NCBI GenBank assembly: GCA_018873245.2
Contig: JAEMBT020000008.1
Location: forward strand, 6,531,569 to 6,595,568
Length of the DNA stretch: 64,000 bases
Source: Archegozetes longisetosus
Lineage: Eukaryota > Arthropoda > Arachnida > Sarcoptiformes > Trhypochthoniidae
Direction: 5' to 3'
A program made the position numbers and the translations under genes. Shown piece after piece: positions 23,864 to 36,419 of the stretch. Position 1 is the first letter of the stretch. Every line of letters starts with the position of its first letter. The notes below the pieces were generated by a model. That model saw only the letters and a program-made list of their open reading frames with translations, was not told where the DNA came from and made no database searches.

Positions 23864-25797
23864 ATGTCACAACCCTATGATTTAAAGTATTTAGAAAGTG
23901 AACTATCAATTAGTCAACACCTTAATTGGGTATTAGATAATATATACCAGAATTATAAGCAAGGATTTGATACTTTGAAAGAAGTTCTACTGCTGTTAAA
24001 AAATGGTCAAACCTTTCAGGATAAATATCAAATTGAACATTACAGCAATATTGTTAATGCAGTTGAGAAAAACATAGCTCTTTGGGAGAATCAATATGGT
24101 ATGTCTTTTTCAATAAGGTATAATTGTTAAGCGAGAAAACTATCATTTCAAACCTCTTTAGTTACTATTTTTTCTTTCTATCCAATTTTTGTCAATCTTT
24201 TACTCAAATTTTTGATAGATTTTCATCAAAACATTTGAGACTTAGAACAAAGATATTTCTAATTGACTTCGATGTTACGCAAATCTATTTAGTTCTCGTT
24301 AAGTTGCAAAACGATTTATTGTTCAGACAGTCAAATAAGCATTTTATTATTCTAGAATCAGTAATAATTTAGGTCATAAATATTGAGTTGAAAAATACTT
24401 TGAAACGCGATTAGAGTATTAAATGATAAACTTCTTTATTCCTGAAAGTATTCTGACAGTTCTTACTATTCCTCTACTAATCTTCGACTTTTGAAAGAAT
24501 GTACAACAGTTTTAAACTAGATTTTAAACTAAATCTTACATCAATTTCTTCAGCAGATATGTTTGACGCTAAATATCGAACTCAAACTAATAATCAAAAG
24601 GAAACTATTGAGTCTATTGATTATGAAAAACAGATAAATGACCAAAATATTGATGTCAAACCGTTTATTAATACGGAAACACAACAGACCTGCGAACCAT
24701 TGCCCACCTATAGTACAAACCAAACCGAAACTTTTGATAATGACTGGTATAACGACGATATCTATTACATGAAGTCTTTTGAAGTTTTAACACCATCGTC
24801 AATGGATCAAATCATCGCGACCACAATAAGAGATGATATGATTGATAGTGGCTTTGAGAACAGCCCAATTTCTATTGATAATTGTGATGAAATCAACAAT
24901 TTAATGTTATCTAATTTGGTCAATGATTTGGAACCTAAACAAGAAATTGACAGGAGTGCTATGCCAAATATTACTAATAATTATGAAAATTTTAAAAGTA
25001 CAGACATTTGTCCAACAGAAAACGGTAATTATTAATCAAATTTCGTTCGATTTATTTTAAGCTATTCTAAAATTTGTTCTACTTAATATAAACGACTTCT
25101 TCATACATGAGTTAAAGACTCGATTCGCATAAACCTTTGTATCAATTTTGCGATAGATTCGTAGCTTAATCGACAGTATGCTAAACTTCTTTATTATTCA
25201 TAGAATTTTTTAATTGTGCATCAAATAAATCTTCATTTCCTTCTAATTAGCAAAAAACATAGCCATATAAAAGTGATAAAATTTTAAGGATAAATTTCCT
25301 TATTTTCTATAACAGTCAATAAAATAAAAGAAATTACAAAGTTTGAAGCAACTAATATATTTCAGTAGAATTTAATATATAATTAGTTTCTTCAATACTC
25401 TATAGTTTTAGCCCAAAACAAAAAACGAAGCCCTAATTCGATACGAAAATCAAGGCAAGTGGACACCCGTATATGGTATAAGTGTGGTTGGGATGGATGT
25501 AGTTTTGGGAGTTTTTACAACGGAGTAGTAAAGAGACACAGCTATAAGAAGCACAGCGGAAAAGTTAAGATCGATAAGTCATCGAATTCACCGATGCATC
25601 GGTTTAAGTGCGATTGGCCTGGATGTGATGTTTCACTCGTGGCTTATCATAAGTTAGTTGAGCATAAGAGAAAGCATACGGGAGAGAAACCATTTAAATG
25701 CAAGTGGAGGTCATGTAATTATGCGACTGCCAGACTTTATAGCATGATTATTCACGAAAGAACCCACAAATTGGATTCCAATTTGAATATTGATTAG
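23864..25797 (+). CDS. Three-finger C2H2 zinc-finger protein
   Basis: Three exons by my model: 23864-24098, 24554-25024, 25412-25797 (1092 bp, 363 aa, phase kept). The first exon encodes an ~78-residue helical N-terminus of unknown family. The second encodes an acidic, Asn/Thr-rich low-complexity region that could be an activation domain. The third begins with a basic KKRSPNSIRKSRQ stretch, a likely NLS, then three C2H2 fingers: YKCGWDGC...H...H, FKCDWPGC...H...H with a TGEKP linker, and FKCKWRSC...H...H ending HERTH. The C-x-W-x-x-C spacing in each finger recalls GLI/ZIC-like fingers, but three fingers alone do not identify an orthologue. Probably a nuclear DNA-binding regulator. The join of exon 1 to exon 2 rests on splice signals and phase only. 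Confidence 0.75.
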
Positions 25798-26526
25798 GAG
25801 TAATCGCACTTGGTTATTAATATGAAACCTATTGATGACATGAAATTTTAAAATAAGTTTTGTACATGAATCACATTAATTTTCAACTTTTTTCTCAATA
25901 AAGCTCATGAAAAGTTACTTTGCTTTAAAATTTATTTGATTATCGGTATAGTCATATTGCTTTCCTTAAACGATAAATCCTTTTCAAAAACTAAAACTAT
26001 TAGCAATGTCTGTAATTAAAAACTTTAACTTTCAATAAAAGAGTTCAAATTAAGGCATCAATTTTTTGAGTTGGAAGCTATTAAAAGCGTAAATGAAGTT
26101 TTAAGGAGTTTAGCTAAGGTTTTTGAATAAGTACTTGGAATCTGATCGTTTAAACAACTTCAAAGTTTTCCTCATTCAAAGTATTGACTGAAAATCTAGC
26201 ATAAGAGTGTGAAGGTTCATAAAGTAAGATAACAAAAATAATTCGTACTTTTCTAACTCAATTTCATTACAGGATAGTTTAGGAATTATTGAATTTTTAG
26301 ACATTTATGGACTTTTCACCTAATTATTAGCGCTTTTGAAGAAAGTTAACGCTATTATAACTATATTTATATATTATCAATAAAAATAAACACCTTTGTC
26401 CTAATAAATACGTAACACTAGTTTAAGACCTTCGAAAGATTATATAAAATCGAGTATTCATTTACTTAGTAGATGTAACTTAATTCCTCTTTGTACATAG
26501 ATATAGACTACTCTTTCTATAAAGAA
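25798..26526. other. Intergenic, no gene recognised
   Basis: Spacer between the zinc-finger and GGPPS genes, AT-rich. An AATAAA-type signal near 25900 (tctcaataaagctc) could end the zinc-finger transcript. Confidence 0.4.
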
Positions 26527-28064
26527 ATGTTTTATTCCCAATCATATCAATTTAAGTTATTCGATGAAATCAAGAGTACTGATCTTAACAACAATGAAGA
26601 CGAAGAAGCACGTGTGGAGAAGTATAAAAAGGTTGTATCGAATAAAAGTTTGAATGAAATCAATGATAAAACTATTAAATTTTTACAGATTATTCTTCTT
26701 CCATACAATTACACGATGCAACGCTCCGGTAAAAACTTCCGCTCAGTATTCTTTGGAGTAGGTTAAGTATTTAAAAATGTTTATAAACATACGGAAAAAC
26801 AGAAATTTCTTATGAGATGAACTTCTTTTCAGGCAATGAATAACTGGCTAAAAATTTCCAAACACAACCTTAAGTTAATAAGTGAAGTCATAGAAATGTT
26901 ACACAATGCGAGCCTCATGTAAGAACTTAGTTATAACAATTATAATTGATTCTTTCTGATGAGATTTATCAAATATTCGCAAAGCCACGACGATATCGAA
27001 GATAACTCTCAAATGCGTCGTGGAATTCCAGTCGCACATCAAGTATTTGGAGTACCGCTGAGTTTGAATGCAGGCACTTATGTCATGCTCTCAGCTTTGG
27101 AAAAAATAGTTAAAGAATTTCCAACTGAAAATGTAGCTGAGGCTTCGAAAATGTTCAGTGAACACCTTTTGAGTGCCCATATCGGCCAAGGTATGGATTT
27201 GGGATTTGTAAGTATAAAATGTTGAGAATATGAAAATATCTTTATCAATAGGCTTGGACATTTATTGGAGGGACAGTTTTACGTGTCCTACAGAGCAAGA
27301 TTATCTCTATATGATTGAGTGCAAGACGACTGGACTTTTTGGATTTGGCGTTAGACTTATGCAACTTCTAAGCGAGAATAAAACTGATTATTTGCCGTTT
27401 GTTAGACTTGTTGGTCAATACTTTCAAATCAGAGACGATTATGCCAATTTGAAACTGGCTGAAGTAAGTTATTAAAAGTCTGATTTGGCTTTAGGGTCAA
27501 ACTTTATTCACCTAAAGCTAAATAAAATCTCGAGTCCAACAAAACATTTTCATATATCAAATAAACTAGTGCTTAAACTTAGAGCTTTTAATAAAGTGTT
27601 TGACTCATTATAACCTGTTTAACTTTCACATGTAGCTCAGTGGTTTTCGAAAATCAATAATAATCAAGTCGTGCTGTTCTATAGAATTTTATGTGATTTA
27701 AAAAACCACTTGCATGAATATCAAATTTAGACAGGTTTTACTGTAATAAAGTGATTGAATAATTATCTTACAGTATGAGAAAACTAAAGGATTTGCTGAA
27801 GACTTAACTGAAGGAAAGTTTTCATTTCCAATGATTCATGCGATTAATAATAATAGCGATGACTTGACGTTAATAAATATTTTAAGACAACGTCCGACTG
27901 ATATCGAGATTAAGAAATATGCAATCGATCTGTTGGAAAAGTTTGGCTCAATTTCGTATACTTGCGAAACAATACAGAAATTGGATGAGAAGTGCCGCAA
28001 ACAATTGGAAATGTTTGGAAATAACCCAGAAATGGCTAAACTATTAGATTTGCTGAAAATATAA
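26527..28064 (+). CDS. GGPS1: Geranylgeranyl diphosphate synthase
   Basis: Makes C20 geranylgeranyl diphosphate from farnesyl diphosphate and IPP for protein prenylation. Five exons: 26527-26757, 26833-26918, 26985-27190, 27252-27463, 27774-28064 (1026 bp, 341 aa, phase kept). Blocks seen: ILLPYNYTMQRSGKNFRS; the first Asp-rich motif HDDIEDNSQMRRG (DDIED, ~108-112); GQGLDIYWRDSFTCPTE; KTTGLFGFGVRLMQL; the second Asp-rich motif FQIRDDYANL; and DLTEGKFSFPMIHAI. These match the animal type III GGPPS. The C-terminus NPEMAKLLDLLKI corresponds to the usual ending. The N-terminus is ~40 residues longer than human GGPS1; ATG 26527 is the first in-frame methionine, and a later one is possible. The exon 3 donor (CAAG|gtatgg) was chosen because it restores GQGLDIYW. 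Confidence 0.95.
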
Positions 28065-29124
28065 GACTACAAAAGAATGAAAATGGAGTTTATATTTTAC
28101 TTTTAATCATAAAAGTAAATAATCGGAAAATGATTTCTCATTAATTTGATTAAATCTACTCTTAAGATGGGCCTTAATATTTAGTATTATCAAGATAAAA
28201 AGTATTGGACATCTCTTTTGAATTAGAAAAGAATCACAATTGTCAATGTTAAAAGCTTACAACTACTCCTACTTTTGATATCCTTATTAAACTTTTAGCT
28301 TGACTTCAGTTTAGGTTTATGTATAGTATGCAAATCATTCAAATGATATATTGTTTTCATTTTTATAAATGAATCAGTCGACGGTTTAAAAATTTTTCAA
28401 AATTGGAGGCATGACTAGAAACTTGATTTTCTATTACATCTACTCTCGAATGTTTTTGAATTGAATGTATCTATAAATAAGTTAAAAGATTTTCTTACTC
28501 TTGTAGTTGTCACCTCAAAACTCTTTACGATAATACATCAAAAATTGATCTCTATATTATTGGTAGGAGTCAGTTTGGTAAAAGTCAGTACAGCAGGCTC
28601 GATTTTATAACTCATCGGTTAAGCCGAAAGAACAAATTTCTTTGTTTTCCTATTCTCAGCTTAAGTTTTAGAAAAACCTCTCTATCTTTGAAAGTCATTA
28701 TATGAAGTGCTCGAGTTTTAAGAATATAAGTTTCGAAGTACACAAATAATGCTGCGCTTCAAAAATATTTCACTACCCACATAATCAATTCTGGAAGTTT
28801 ATCAATCACATAATGTAAATTCGAGTTGTTGCTAAAAGTATAATTGATTATTTTGATTATGCTTTAGATATTACAGTTGAAGGAATAGAACTAAATGATC
28901 TATTAATATTTTTGAAAGATCAATGCTTAGTATTACATTTCGTTAAAGATATAATTAATGAACTCTTTAATTCAAGACTTAATGAATCAATTTTTTAAAA
29001 GATAAGGTTAGGTCAGAACTATTAGAGTATAGAAACTAATCTGGCTGTAAAGATAAGAATTTGAGTGATTAGTGTATTTTTTCATTATCAATGATAATTA
29101 CGTAATCGCGAATTTATTATTCGA
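28065..29124. other. Convergent intergenic spacer
   Basis: Lies between the 3' ends of GGPPS (+) and the ApoL-like gene (-). AT-rich. No gene or repeat was recognised. Confidence 0.5.
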
Positions 29125-30106
29125 CTAGAAATCGAGATTTGAACCTTCACTTGTAGATTCATGAAATTCATCCGCTGTCTCGTAATCGTCATCTGTAGTT
29201 TCATCAAACTCGTCCACGCACTCATTTCTACCGTGTTCGCATTTATTAAACAATTCAACCAATCCTTTCCATTTTAGGATGTCATTGTTTAGGTCTTTGA
29301 TTAAATCATCTGCATATTTTAGGGTCGGGTGTTTACTTGTCCAATCTTTGTAAAGTAGGGCGACATCAACTACTGTGGCCAGTGCACCAACCCCTATTAA
29401 TACGCCTGGAAGCACCTTAGATGAACCAGTAACCAAAGCACCAGTTTTACTCGCCGCTAATATACTCTCTTTTGCAGCTACAGCTGGTTTGCTTGCATTA
29501 GCAATAAAATCAATCGTAGTACCAAGAGCATTAACTGTTTGTGCACCGGTTGTGAAATATTTCACGTTACTGAGAAATACATTCAATTCACAGTCATTTT
29601 TTTGTCCAAATTCATTTGTTTTAATCAAATATTTTAATTCTTCCAAAAGACCCGCTAAATCATTTGCAGTTTTGTCTCGCTCGGAGATTATGGAGTGGAA
29701 TTTTTTCGAACTCTCTGCTTCTGAAAAAATCTCCTAATAAATAAATGAATGTTTAATTATTATATTGTACTATACTAGAATTGACACAAGTTAGATTTAA
29801 AAATATTAGTATTGCTAAATACATACCTATGGATACACCGGCATTTATGACTGCACCAGCAACCCCAATTGACGCGGCGCTAATTAAAAAACTTAATCCG
29901 CCTGTCACAGGACCTAGTGCAAGTCCAGTGATTCCTAGTGCCATACCAACAACTCCAACAGATGTTCCCGTAGTTTTAGAAATATTGCAATCCATGCGAT
30001 GTTTTCTAACCTTATCGCAAATACTTTCTATCTCTTGAATTATTTTTTGAGTTTGAAGAATAAATTCTTCTGCACATTTGTTGAAGTTTGAAAGTTTCGG
30101 ATTCAT
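29125..30106 (-). CDS. Apolipoprotein-L-like protein
   Basis: Two exons, 30106-29827 and 29720-29125 (876 bp, 291 aa, phase kept by the acceptor ttttttcag). The N-terminal helix (AEEFILQTQKIIQEIESIC) leads to HRMDCNISKTTGTSVGVVGM and a Gly/Ala-rich double hydrophobic hairpin (ALGITGLALGPVTGG, then SFLISAASIGVAGAVINAG). This is the signature of the ApoL family, known in vertebrates and in scattered invertebrates as membrane-inserting, acid-gated or lipid-binding proteins. A second hydrophobic stretch (LPGVLIGVGALATVVDVALL) near residue 185 is followed by a typical C-terminal helix and an acidic tail (DEFDETTDDDYETADEFHE). No signal peptide is evident, suggesting a cytosolic or organelle-membrane protein. 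Function here is unknown. It is convergent with GGPPS. Confidence 0.75.
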
Positions 30107-30751
30107 CTCAATTTTGATGAACGACTCAATGTTATAAAACCGTCTCAATAAAATAATGTGAAGTGTGATATAAAACTACTATTTCGTCAAAATTACCGTT
30201 CGAACTTCTCACAAAAAACATTTGATAGCAGAATATAAGGAGCGATAACATTTAGGATGAGCTACTTAAGCAAATAATTATACCATATCAAACTGAATTT
30301 TTTTTACAGACAAAAGACTTCGATAATCGAGTTTCTAAAGAAACAGATGTCTTGGTAACCTTGTTTATTTTTATTATCTTCATGAGAATTAACATGTTTT
30401 GTATGATTTCAAAATAGTAGCGTTCTTGGACAATCTCCATTTATTTATAATTGTTCCCCCATACTTAAAATTTTAAATTGGGCTCTTACGTCACCCAACT
30501 TACTTAAAATTTTAATTATGATATTTTTAATGAAATCATTATCTACTTCGAAGTGTTTGAAAATTTCATATTTTTTATGTCGTCTACTTTCATTGCATAA
30601 GAATTCAGCAAAAAATTCTTTGTCATGTGGATTATCAGGTGTCAAATTCCAATGGTTAGTTAGCAAACTTCCGGTGTTTAGAAATTTTTTTTAAAGTAAA
30701 TGTATAAATTAAAAGTCAAAATAAAAATAACTAATAGTCAAACTAAAACTT
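30107..30751. other. Spacer with one unexplained frame
   Basis: Contains a 73-codon minus frame (30666-30445) ending RAQFKILSMGEQL, of no recognised family. It directly abuts the palindromic RCC1-kinase debris to its right and may be part of the same degenerate region. Confidence 0.35.
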
Positions 30752-32176
30752 CAATTGCATTATCGTAGGAACTCACTGGTTCTTAGAGAGAGGGGAAATG
30801 TGTACAGCCGGGATGCGGATAAACATAGACAAGTAAGTTTCAAAAAGTTAAAAGATGACTTAATGAATGTACTCAAATGTATCGAAATTGATGAAGTTAT
30901 TGAGAAAATAAGTTATATTGGATTTCGGTTTATTTTTATCACGTGATAGAAATATTTATATGTTCGGTAAAAATGAACTCGGAAACTCAGAGATGAAACA
31001 AAATAGTTAAGTGAAATTCATTTGAAACTGAAGAATAAAATCAAGTTCTTCGATATCGCATCGTATTATTGTTACATTTTAATGGGTCTATCAAATGAAG
31101 AAATTATTCTCATTTGGGGTAAATATGGAAGAGAAGCGATAAAAACTTAGGTCATGGCATGATTCAAGATTTTAGACAAGGTTTATACTCATTATTTTCA
31201 AATCGCATACAAAACAATTAGTATAGACTTGAAGAAAATTCCAGTAGTTCTGTTTCACTCAGATCGAATGAGACAGATTTTAATACTAGTACAAGTAATT
31301 CTAATGAATGTAAAGTTGATGACAAATCATCGACAATGAACCAGATACTGAGGCAAACCTTAGACAATATGCTTATATAATTGTTGTTTGGTCAAATTTG
31401 ACAATACTCAACCAAAATTAATAAATCTTTGATAAAAAATGTGTCAAGCTGTAAACTGTCAAAATACATTTGTAAATCAAAAGTTTCTTTTTGCCAAAAA
31501 ATTGAGACGGCATCTATTGACAAAAACGAACGAACTTTCCGAACAACCCAATTATAAGCATATTGTCTAAGGTTTGCCTCAGTATCTGGTTCATTGTCGA
31601 TGATTTGTCATCAACTTTACATTCATTAGAATTACTTGTACTAGTATTAAAATCTGTCTCATTCGATCTGAGTGAAACAGAACTACTGGAATTTTCTTCA
31701 AGTCTATACTAATTGTTTTGTATGCGATTTGAAAATAATGAGTTAAACCTTGTCTAAAATCTTGAATCATGCCATGACCTAAGTTTTTATCGCTTCTCTT
31801 CCATATTTACCCCAAATAAGAATAATTTCTTCATTTGGTAGACCCATTAAAATGTAACAATAATGCGATGCGATATCGAAGAACTTGATTTTATTCTTCA
31901 GTTTCAAATGAATTTCACTTAACTATTTTGTTTCATCTCTGAGTTTTCGAGTTCATTTTTACCGAACATATAAATATTTCTATCACGTGATAAAAATAAA
32001 CCGAAATCCAATATAACTTATTTTCTCAATAACTTCATCAATTTCGATAGATTTGAGTACATTCATTAAGTCATCTTTTAACTTTTTGGAACTCACTTGT
32101 CTATGTTTATCCGCATCCCGGCTGAACACATTTCCTTCTCTGTAAGAACCAGTGAGTTCCTACGATAATGCAATTG
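30752..32176. repeat. Large palindrome built from RCC1-kinase sequence
   Basis: The left arm (30752-31376) and right arm (31554-32176) are near-identical inverted copies separated by a 177-bp loop. Examples are gaaccagatactgaggcaaa near 31340 against its reverse complement near 31590, and cattatcgtaggaactcact at 30759 against the reverse complement at the right end. Both arms derive from the RCC1-kinase gene: the left arm encodes a NVYSRDADKHRQ piece and an IEIDEVIEKISY piece, matching NVFSWGWNKFGQ and IEINEVFEKISC of the gene at 4.9 kb. A transcript through it would fold into a ~620-bp hairpin. Confidence 0.85.
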
Positions 32177-32745
32177 CTTTTCATTAAATACTTTGACATG
32201 ATATGAAACAAACGCATAATAATTATTATTTCATTTTCAATCTGTACATTGTAATTCCCACCCCACACAAACTTGACCATCATTTGTCAAAACAAGTGAA
32301 TTACAAAAAATACAACAAATACAGGTAATATTTATCACTGAAATATTAATCCAATCCTGGTTAATGTCTCAAAATCATTACTTCCATTCCCTAACACTCC
32401 ATAATTATTTAAATCTTAACAATAAATTTTCCATCTATAGTGCGCGCAATTGTATGATGAAGACTATTCTTGGAAACAATGATTAATCTATTGCTCAAGT
32501 TTTCATTTAAACTTTTTTATTTTATTATCATGACCATAAACTTAAACTCCTAAACGATTACAACTAAAAACATGTTTTGTCATCGTTTGTGACAATGAAT
32601 AAATTAATTTTTTCTTCATCTTTCGAAGAATGTGTGGAACTTGTTCTAAGATAATGTTTAAAAACATAAGAAATTGATATTTTTGATGAAATTTTGATTT
32701 AATTTCAACAACTCGAAAATTTTATTTTCAATCATTCTTGTCCTT
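31554..32745 (-). pseudogene. RCC1-kinase pseudogene, truncated copy
   Basis: Minus-strand RCC1 remnants run from about 32745 to the end of the right palindrome arm. Recognisable pieces include the opening helix, the VFGG-like and NYGVLGNG-like repeat blocks and the NVFS-like block, all broken by stops and shifts. The kinase domain is missing. It is the most decayed of the RCC1-kinase copies. The 5' part (32177-32745) lies outside the palindrome, which shows the inverted duplication copied only the 3' part of this pseudogene. Confidence 0.7.
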
Positions 32746-32929
32746 AGTTTCATATATACTACTGTAAACTTAACTAGGAATCTAATTATTGAGATAAAGA
32801 AACGACTTAAAGATTCAATCATAAGATCCCGATAACAGTTTCTACACTTTAAACAAAGATTTTGTCAGAAATTAATTTTTATTAAAATAATGATTACATT
32901 AATCCATATAGTTTGAAGATTTACTCAAT

Positions 32930-35092
32930 TCAATTGTTTAAATTTTAGGTTTGTTATTACGAAGAACTTGAACTTGTGAAAACTTTCTTCTATTGACTGG
33001 TTAGTTGATAAGAGAGAAAAATCTATCTCTAGATCATTCATATCTAAAGCCTAAATACTTGTTTCTTCTAATGTTTGATCACAATCGGGTCTCTTCATTT
33101 TCGTCAGATCCATCATTACAAATACCATTTCATTAACTTTCGAATATTTTCCATTTGATAGTGAATCTGATATTAGATTACTTGAAGGCCTAATAAATTA
33201 CACTTTTATAGGTTATGAAAAGAAAATATCAAACACTTGATGCGTAATGGAACCCAAACTATAAATGTCTACTTTCAAGTCATAACTCTTGCTTGCAAGA
33301 ACTTCTGGAATGATATACTTAATAGTACCTAATTCTTGAATATGGGTTTGTTCATCGAATTCATGGATGACATCTAAATTAAAACCAGCTAATTGACAAA
33401 TCTTTCACTTCGTCCATAAGTGATTGAGATGTTTGTAGATTTCAGATCTCTGCACATTATTGGAAGAATTTGTTTATGCAAAAATTAACTGCTCTCATTA
33501 TTTCTTTGAATAATTTGTTTGAGATGTAATATTCCAATCGAAACATTGATTGCAGTTCTTTTCTGTGAAACTCATTTCTCTCTTTCAGTAATGTGTTTCA
33601 AATTACTGAAACATAACTCCGTTTGAATGTATAGGATTTGATTGTTTTCAACTCAAGAACTCTTATATTACGCAACATGATCGCCTTGTAGTTTAGCTAT
33701 CAATTTTAACTCATCTAAGCTTTTTTTTAATTTAATCAGAAAGTTCTAAAAAGTTATTAAAAACGTTATTACATTTTTTTTCAAGAATTACTCGAAAAGC
33801 AATCACAACCGCTCAGTAAGTCTTTTGGCTGCATAGCTTTGTTCATCGAATAAATTGAATGCTTCATAAACTTTGCCAAAGCTTACATTTCCTACTATTT
33901 TTATTTCTTTGAATGCTCGTTTATAACTTGTTTTATCTTATAGAAACAATTTTGTTTAATTGGTCGCATCATTTCTAAAACAGTAAGTTTTTGAGATTTT
34001 CTCAAAATTCAGTTTATAGGAGAAAACGTTTGTTTTATATGTGATTTGTTTGTAATGAGCAAAAACTTCATCAAAACTCCTGAATGGCGTCTCAATCGGA
34101 GTATTTATCACCTCTTTTCTACATTCACCCTAAATGAAAACAATTCCATCGTTTTATAAAGCCATGGAAATATTGTAACTTGAATGTGATGCTATATTTA
34201 TGAATTTGTTTTCACCTTTCAATTGCAAAGGAGCTTCAATTTGCTCTTTGATTTCTTCATATCCTAGTTGTTCGTTATAATTAGTACTGAATACATAAAT
34301 ATTTCCATCACATTATAATAATAGACTGTGACTATAGCCACAACTTATTTTCTCGAAAGTTTTATTAGTTTTGATAAGTCTTGGTACATTTATTGAGTCA
34401 TTTTCTTTCAACTCTATGAAACCCAGTTGTCCAAATTTATTACAACCTCAACTGAACACATTTCCCTCCTCTGTTAAAGCCATTGAATGCCAGAACCACA
34501 TGCGATCGCTTCAACTTTCTCTCCACTAAATTCATTGATATGATATGGAATCGACACAATAACGTAATTTACATTCCCGATTTGTCCAAAATAATTGCTA
34601 CTCCACACATAAACTTGACCATCAATTGGCAAAATAAGGGAATGTTCAAAATCACAGCAGATGTCGATAATATTTTTAGCACTCAGATATTGATTCAACT
34701 CTGGTTTATATATCTTAAAATCATTGCTTCCATTCCCTAATAATCCACCTCCATTCCTACCCCAACAATGTTTTCTATCAATAGTGCGCGCAATTGTATG
34801 ACAATCATTATTCTTAAAATAAATTATTTGTTTATTATACAAGTCTTTATTGAGGGTCAACTCTTTTACTTCTTTCTTATCACCAAAACCTAAAGCTCCA
34901 TAATAATTACGACCAAAAACATGTTTTTTCGTTATTTGGGACAATAATTACATTAATTTTATCATCACCATCTCTAAAAACAAAAGAGCTTAACACTTTT
35001 GATGAAACTTGATCTAGTTTTAATTCTTCGAATTTCATATTCATTGATTTCATTTCATATTCATTGATTTCGTCTATTTCATAGTGCAAAAT
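32930..35092 (-). pseudogene. RCC1-kinase pseudogene, near full-length copy
   Basis: A paralogue of the gene at 1.9-5.0 kb in the same orientation. The RCC1 part is best kept at 34944-34474 (NYYGALGFGDKKEV, then CWGRNGGGLLGNGSNDFKIY, then NEFSGEKVEAIACG). The glycine-loop piece NVSFGKVYEAFNLFDEQSYAAK is readable near 33.9 kb. A HRDL-like segment near 33.45 kb and a terminal exon near 33.19-33.04 kb (SNGKYSKVNEMV, then KMKRPDCDQTLEE) follow. At least four frame breaks occur, so it is not functional. It preserves GAG at the position where the first gene has a stop codon, and it has a single terminal exon. Confidence 0.85.
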
Positions 35093-35100
35093 TTACTAGA

Positions 35101-36419
35101 GTCTCATGGAAACGAATGATAAAAATTTTACAGCTTGGCCAAACAAAAGATAAAATTATCTTATCTCAATGTGTTGAGTGTCAGTGTTGCGGCATGTTTT
35201 GATTGAAGGATTGCTATTGAACCAACTTTTGATTGAATTTTTCACATTGACCTTCTCAACCTTTTTACTTATACTCTAATTCTTAAAGGCTAAGCCATCC
35301 AAGTTTTGTAAATCAACTGCCAATCCTTCAGTCTACAGTAACTAACATCCTCTTTCTCTCTACAACTTATGTTCATATTACGAAAATTTGAGGTCAGTCT
35401 ATTTCGCCTCATTGATAATAGTTCTGATCCCATTTTGACATTAACTCATCGGACCACCTCAATCTCTTGACATCTCCTTTACTTGGGCTAGAGGCCTCTA
35501 TTTTTTCACTTTCGCCAACAACGAGAAAGAAGACGCATATCAGGCTTCAAACATGGCGCCTATGCGCCATTATCTAATATGCTTTACATTCTCTGTTACT
35601 GCACCACACCCACTGTCTCTTCAACACCAACACGGAATATGCGAAATCTACGTATTTCATCCGCTATATTTTCCACCGCTCCTAAATTCTCTCTAGCTAC
35701 AGGTCTCTGTTTATCGCACTCAGACCACTTATTCACTTCACACTTGGAATTATTGAAAGAACAGATCATAAATAAGGTGGCCACATATTCTTAATCGTGT
35801 AGGATAGTCCTGCAAATCAAGTCTTGTGTCCTATTCCTTCGAAGGTATTTTGCAGTACGCATTTGTCCTGTAAATTATTAAACATTAATATTGAAAAGTT
35901 TGCTTTCTTCAAATTTATCTTGAAAAGTGTATTTCTAAGAGACATATTGATAAGATTGATGATATTGATAAAATATGATCTAAAATCTTAAAATGTTTAA
36001 ATTTTGTAAATTTAAAAGCTGTAATCGAAACTGTACAGGGTATTTACCCTCAGCTTTACTATTTTTGTGTTTGAATGTTTTAATTATTTATGGAACAATG
36101 TTTATTTACTTAAAATTTAGAATCTGCCCAAGTTTTGTTATCCTTTATATGAGCATATTTGAGCAAATTTTTCTAATACTTTAATATGTTTGAATAGCTT
36201 GATATAAAATTTTATTATAAATATTTTCGATCTTAAAGAAAAACAAAATTAATTTTTTATAATAAATTTGTAAAAAATATATTTAGTTAATTTATAATTC
36301 TAAATACGAAAATAGATCTAAATACTTCTAATAGATTTGAACCTATTTTTCTAGTCCGAGGTAAAACAATGGTAATCAGGATTTTTTTGAATAAAAATGG
36401 TAAAATTTTATAGCTTTGC
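35101..36419. other. Intergenic, no gene recognised
   Basis: AT-rich apart from 35.3-35.8 kb, which is more balanced in composition and has 60-70 codon frames on both strands (35579-35794 + and 35784-35596 -) with no family resemblance. Nothing else can be supported. Confidence 0.35.

Noticed and set aside
30755-30946. A separate 63-codon plus-strand gene
   Set aside because: It is the left palindrome arm, a piece of RCC1-kinase pseudogene, not an independent gene.
35579-35794. Overlapping sense and antisense frames near 35.7 kb as genes
   Set aside because: No family resemblance on either strand, no splice context, and both readings look equally random.
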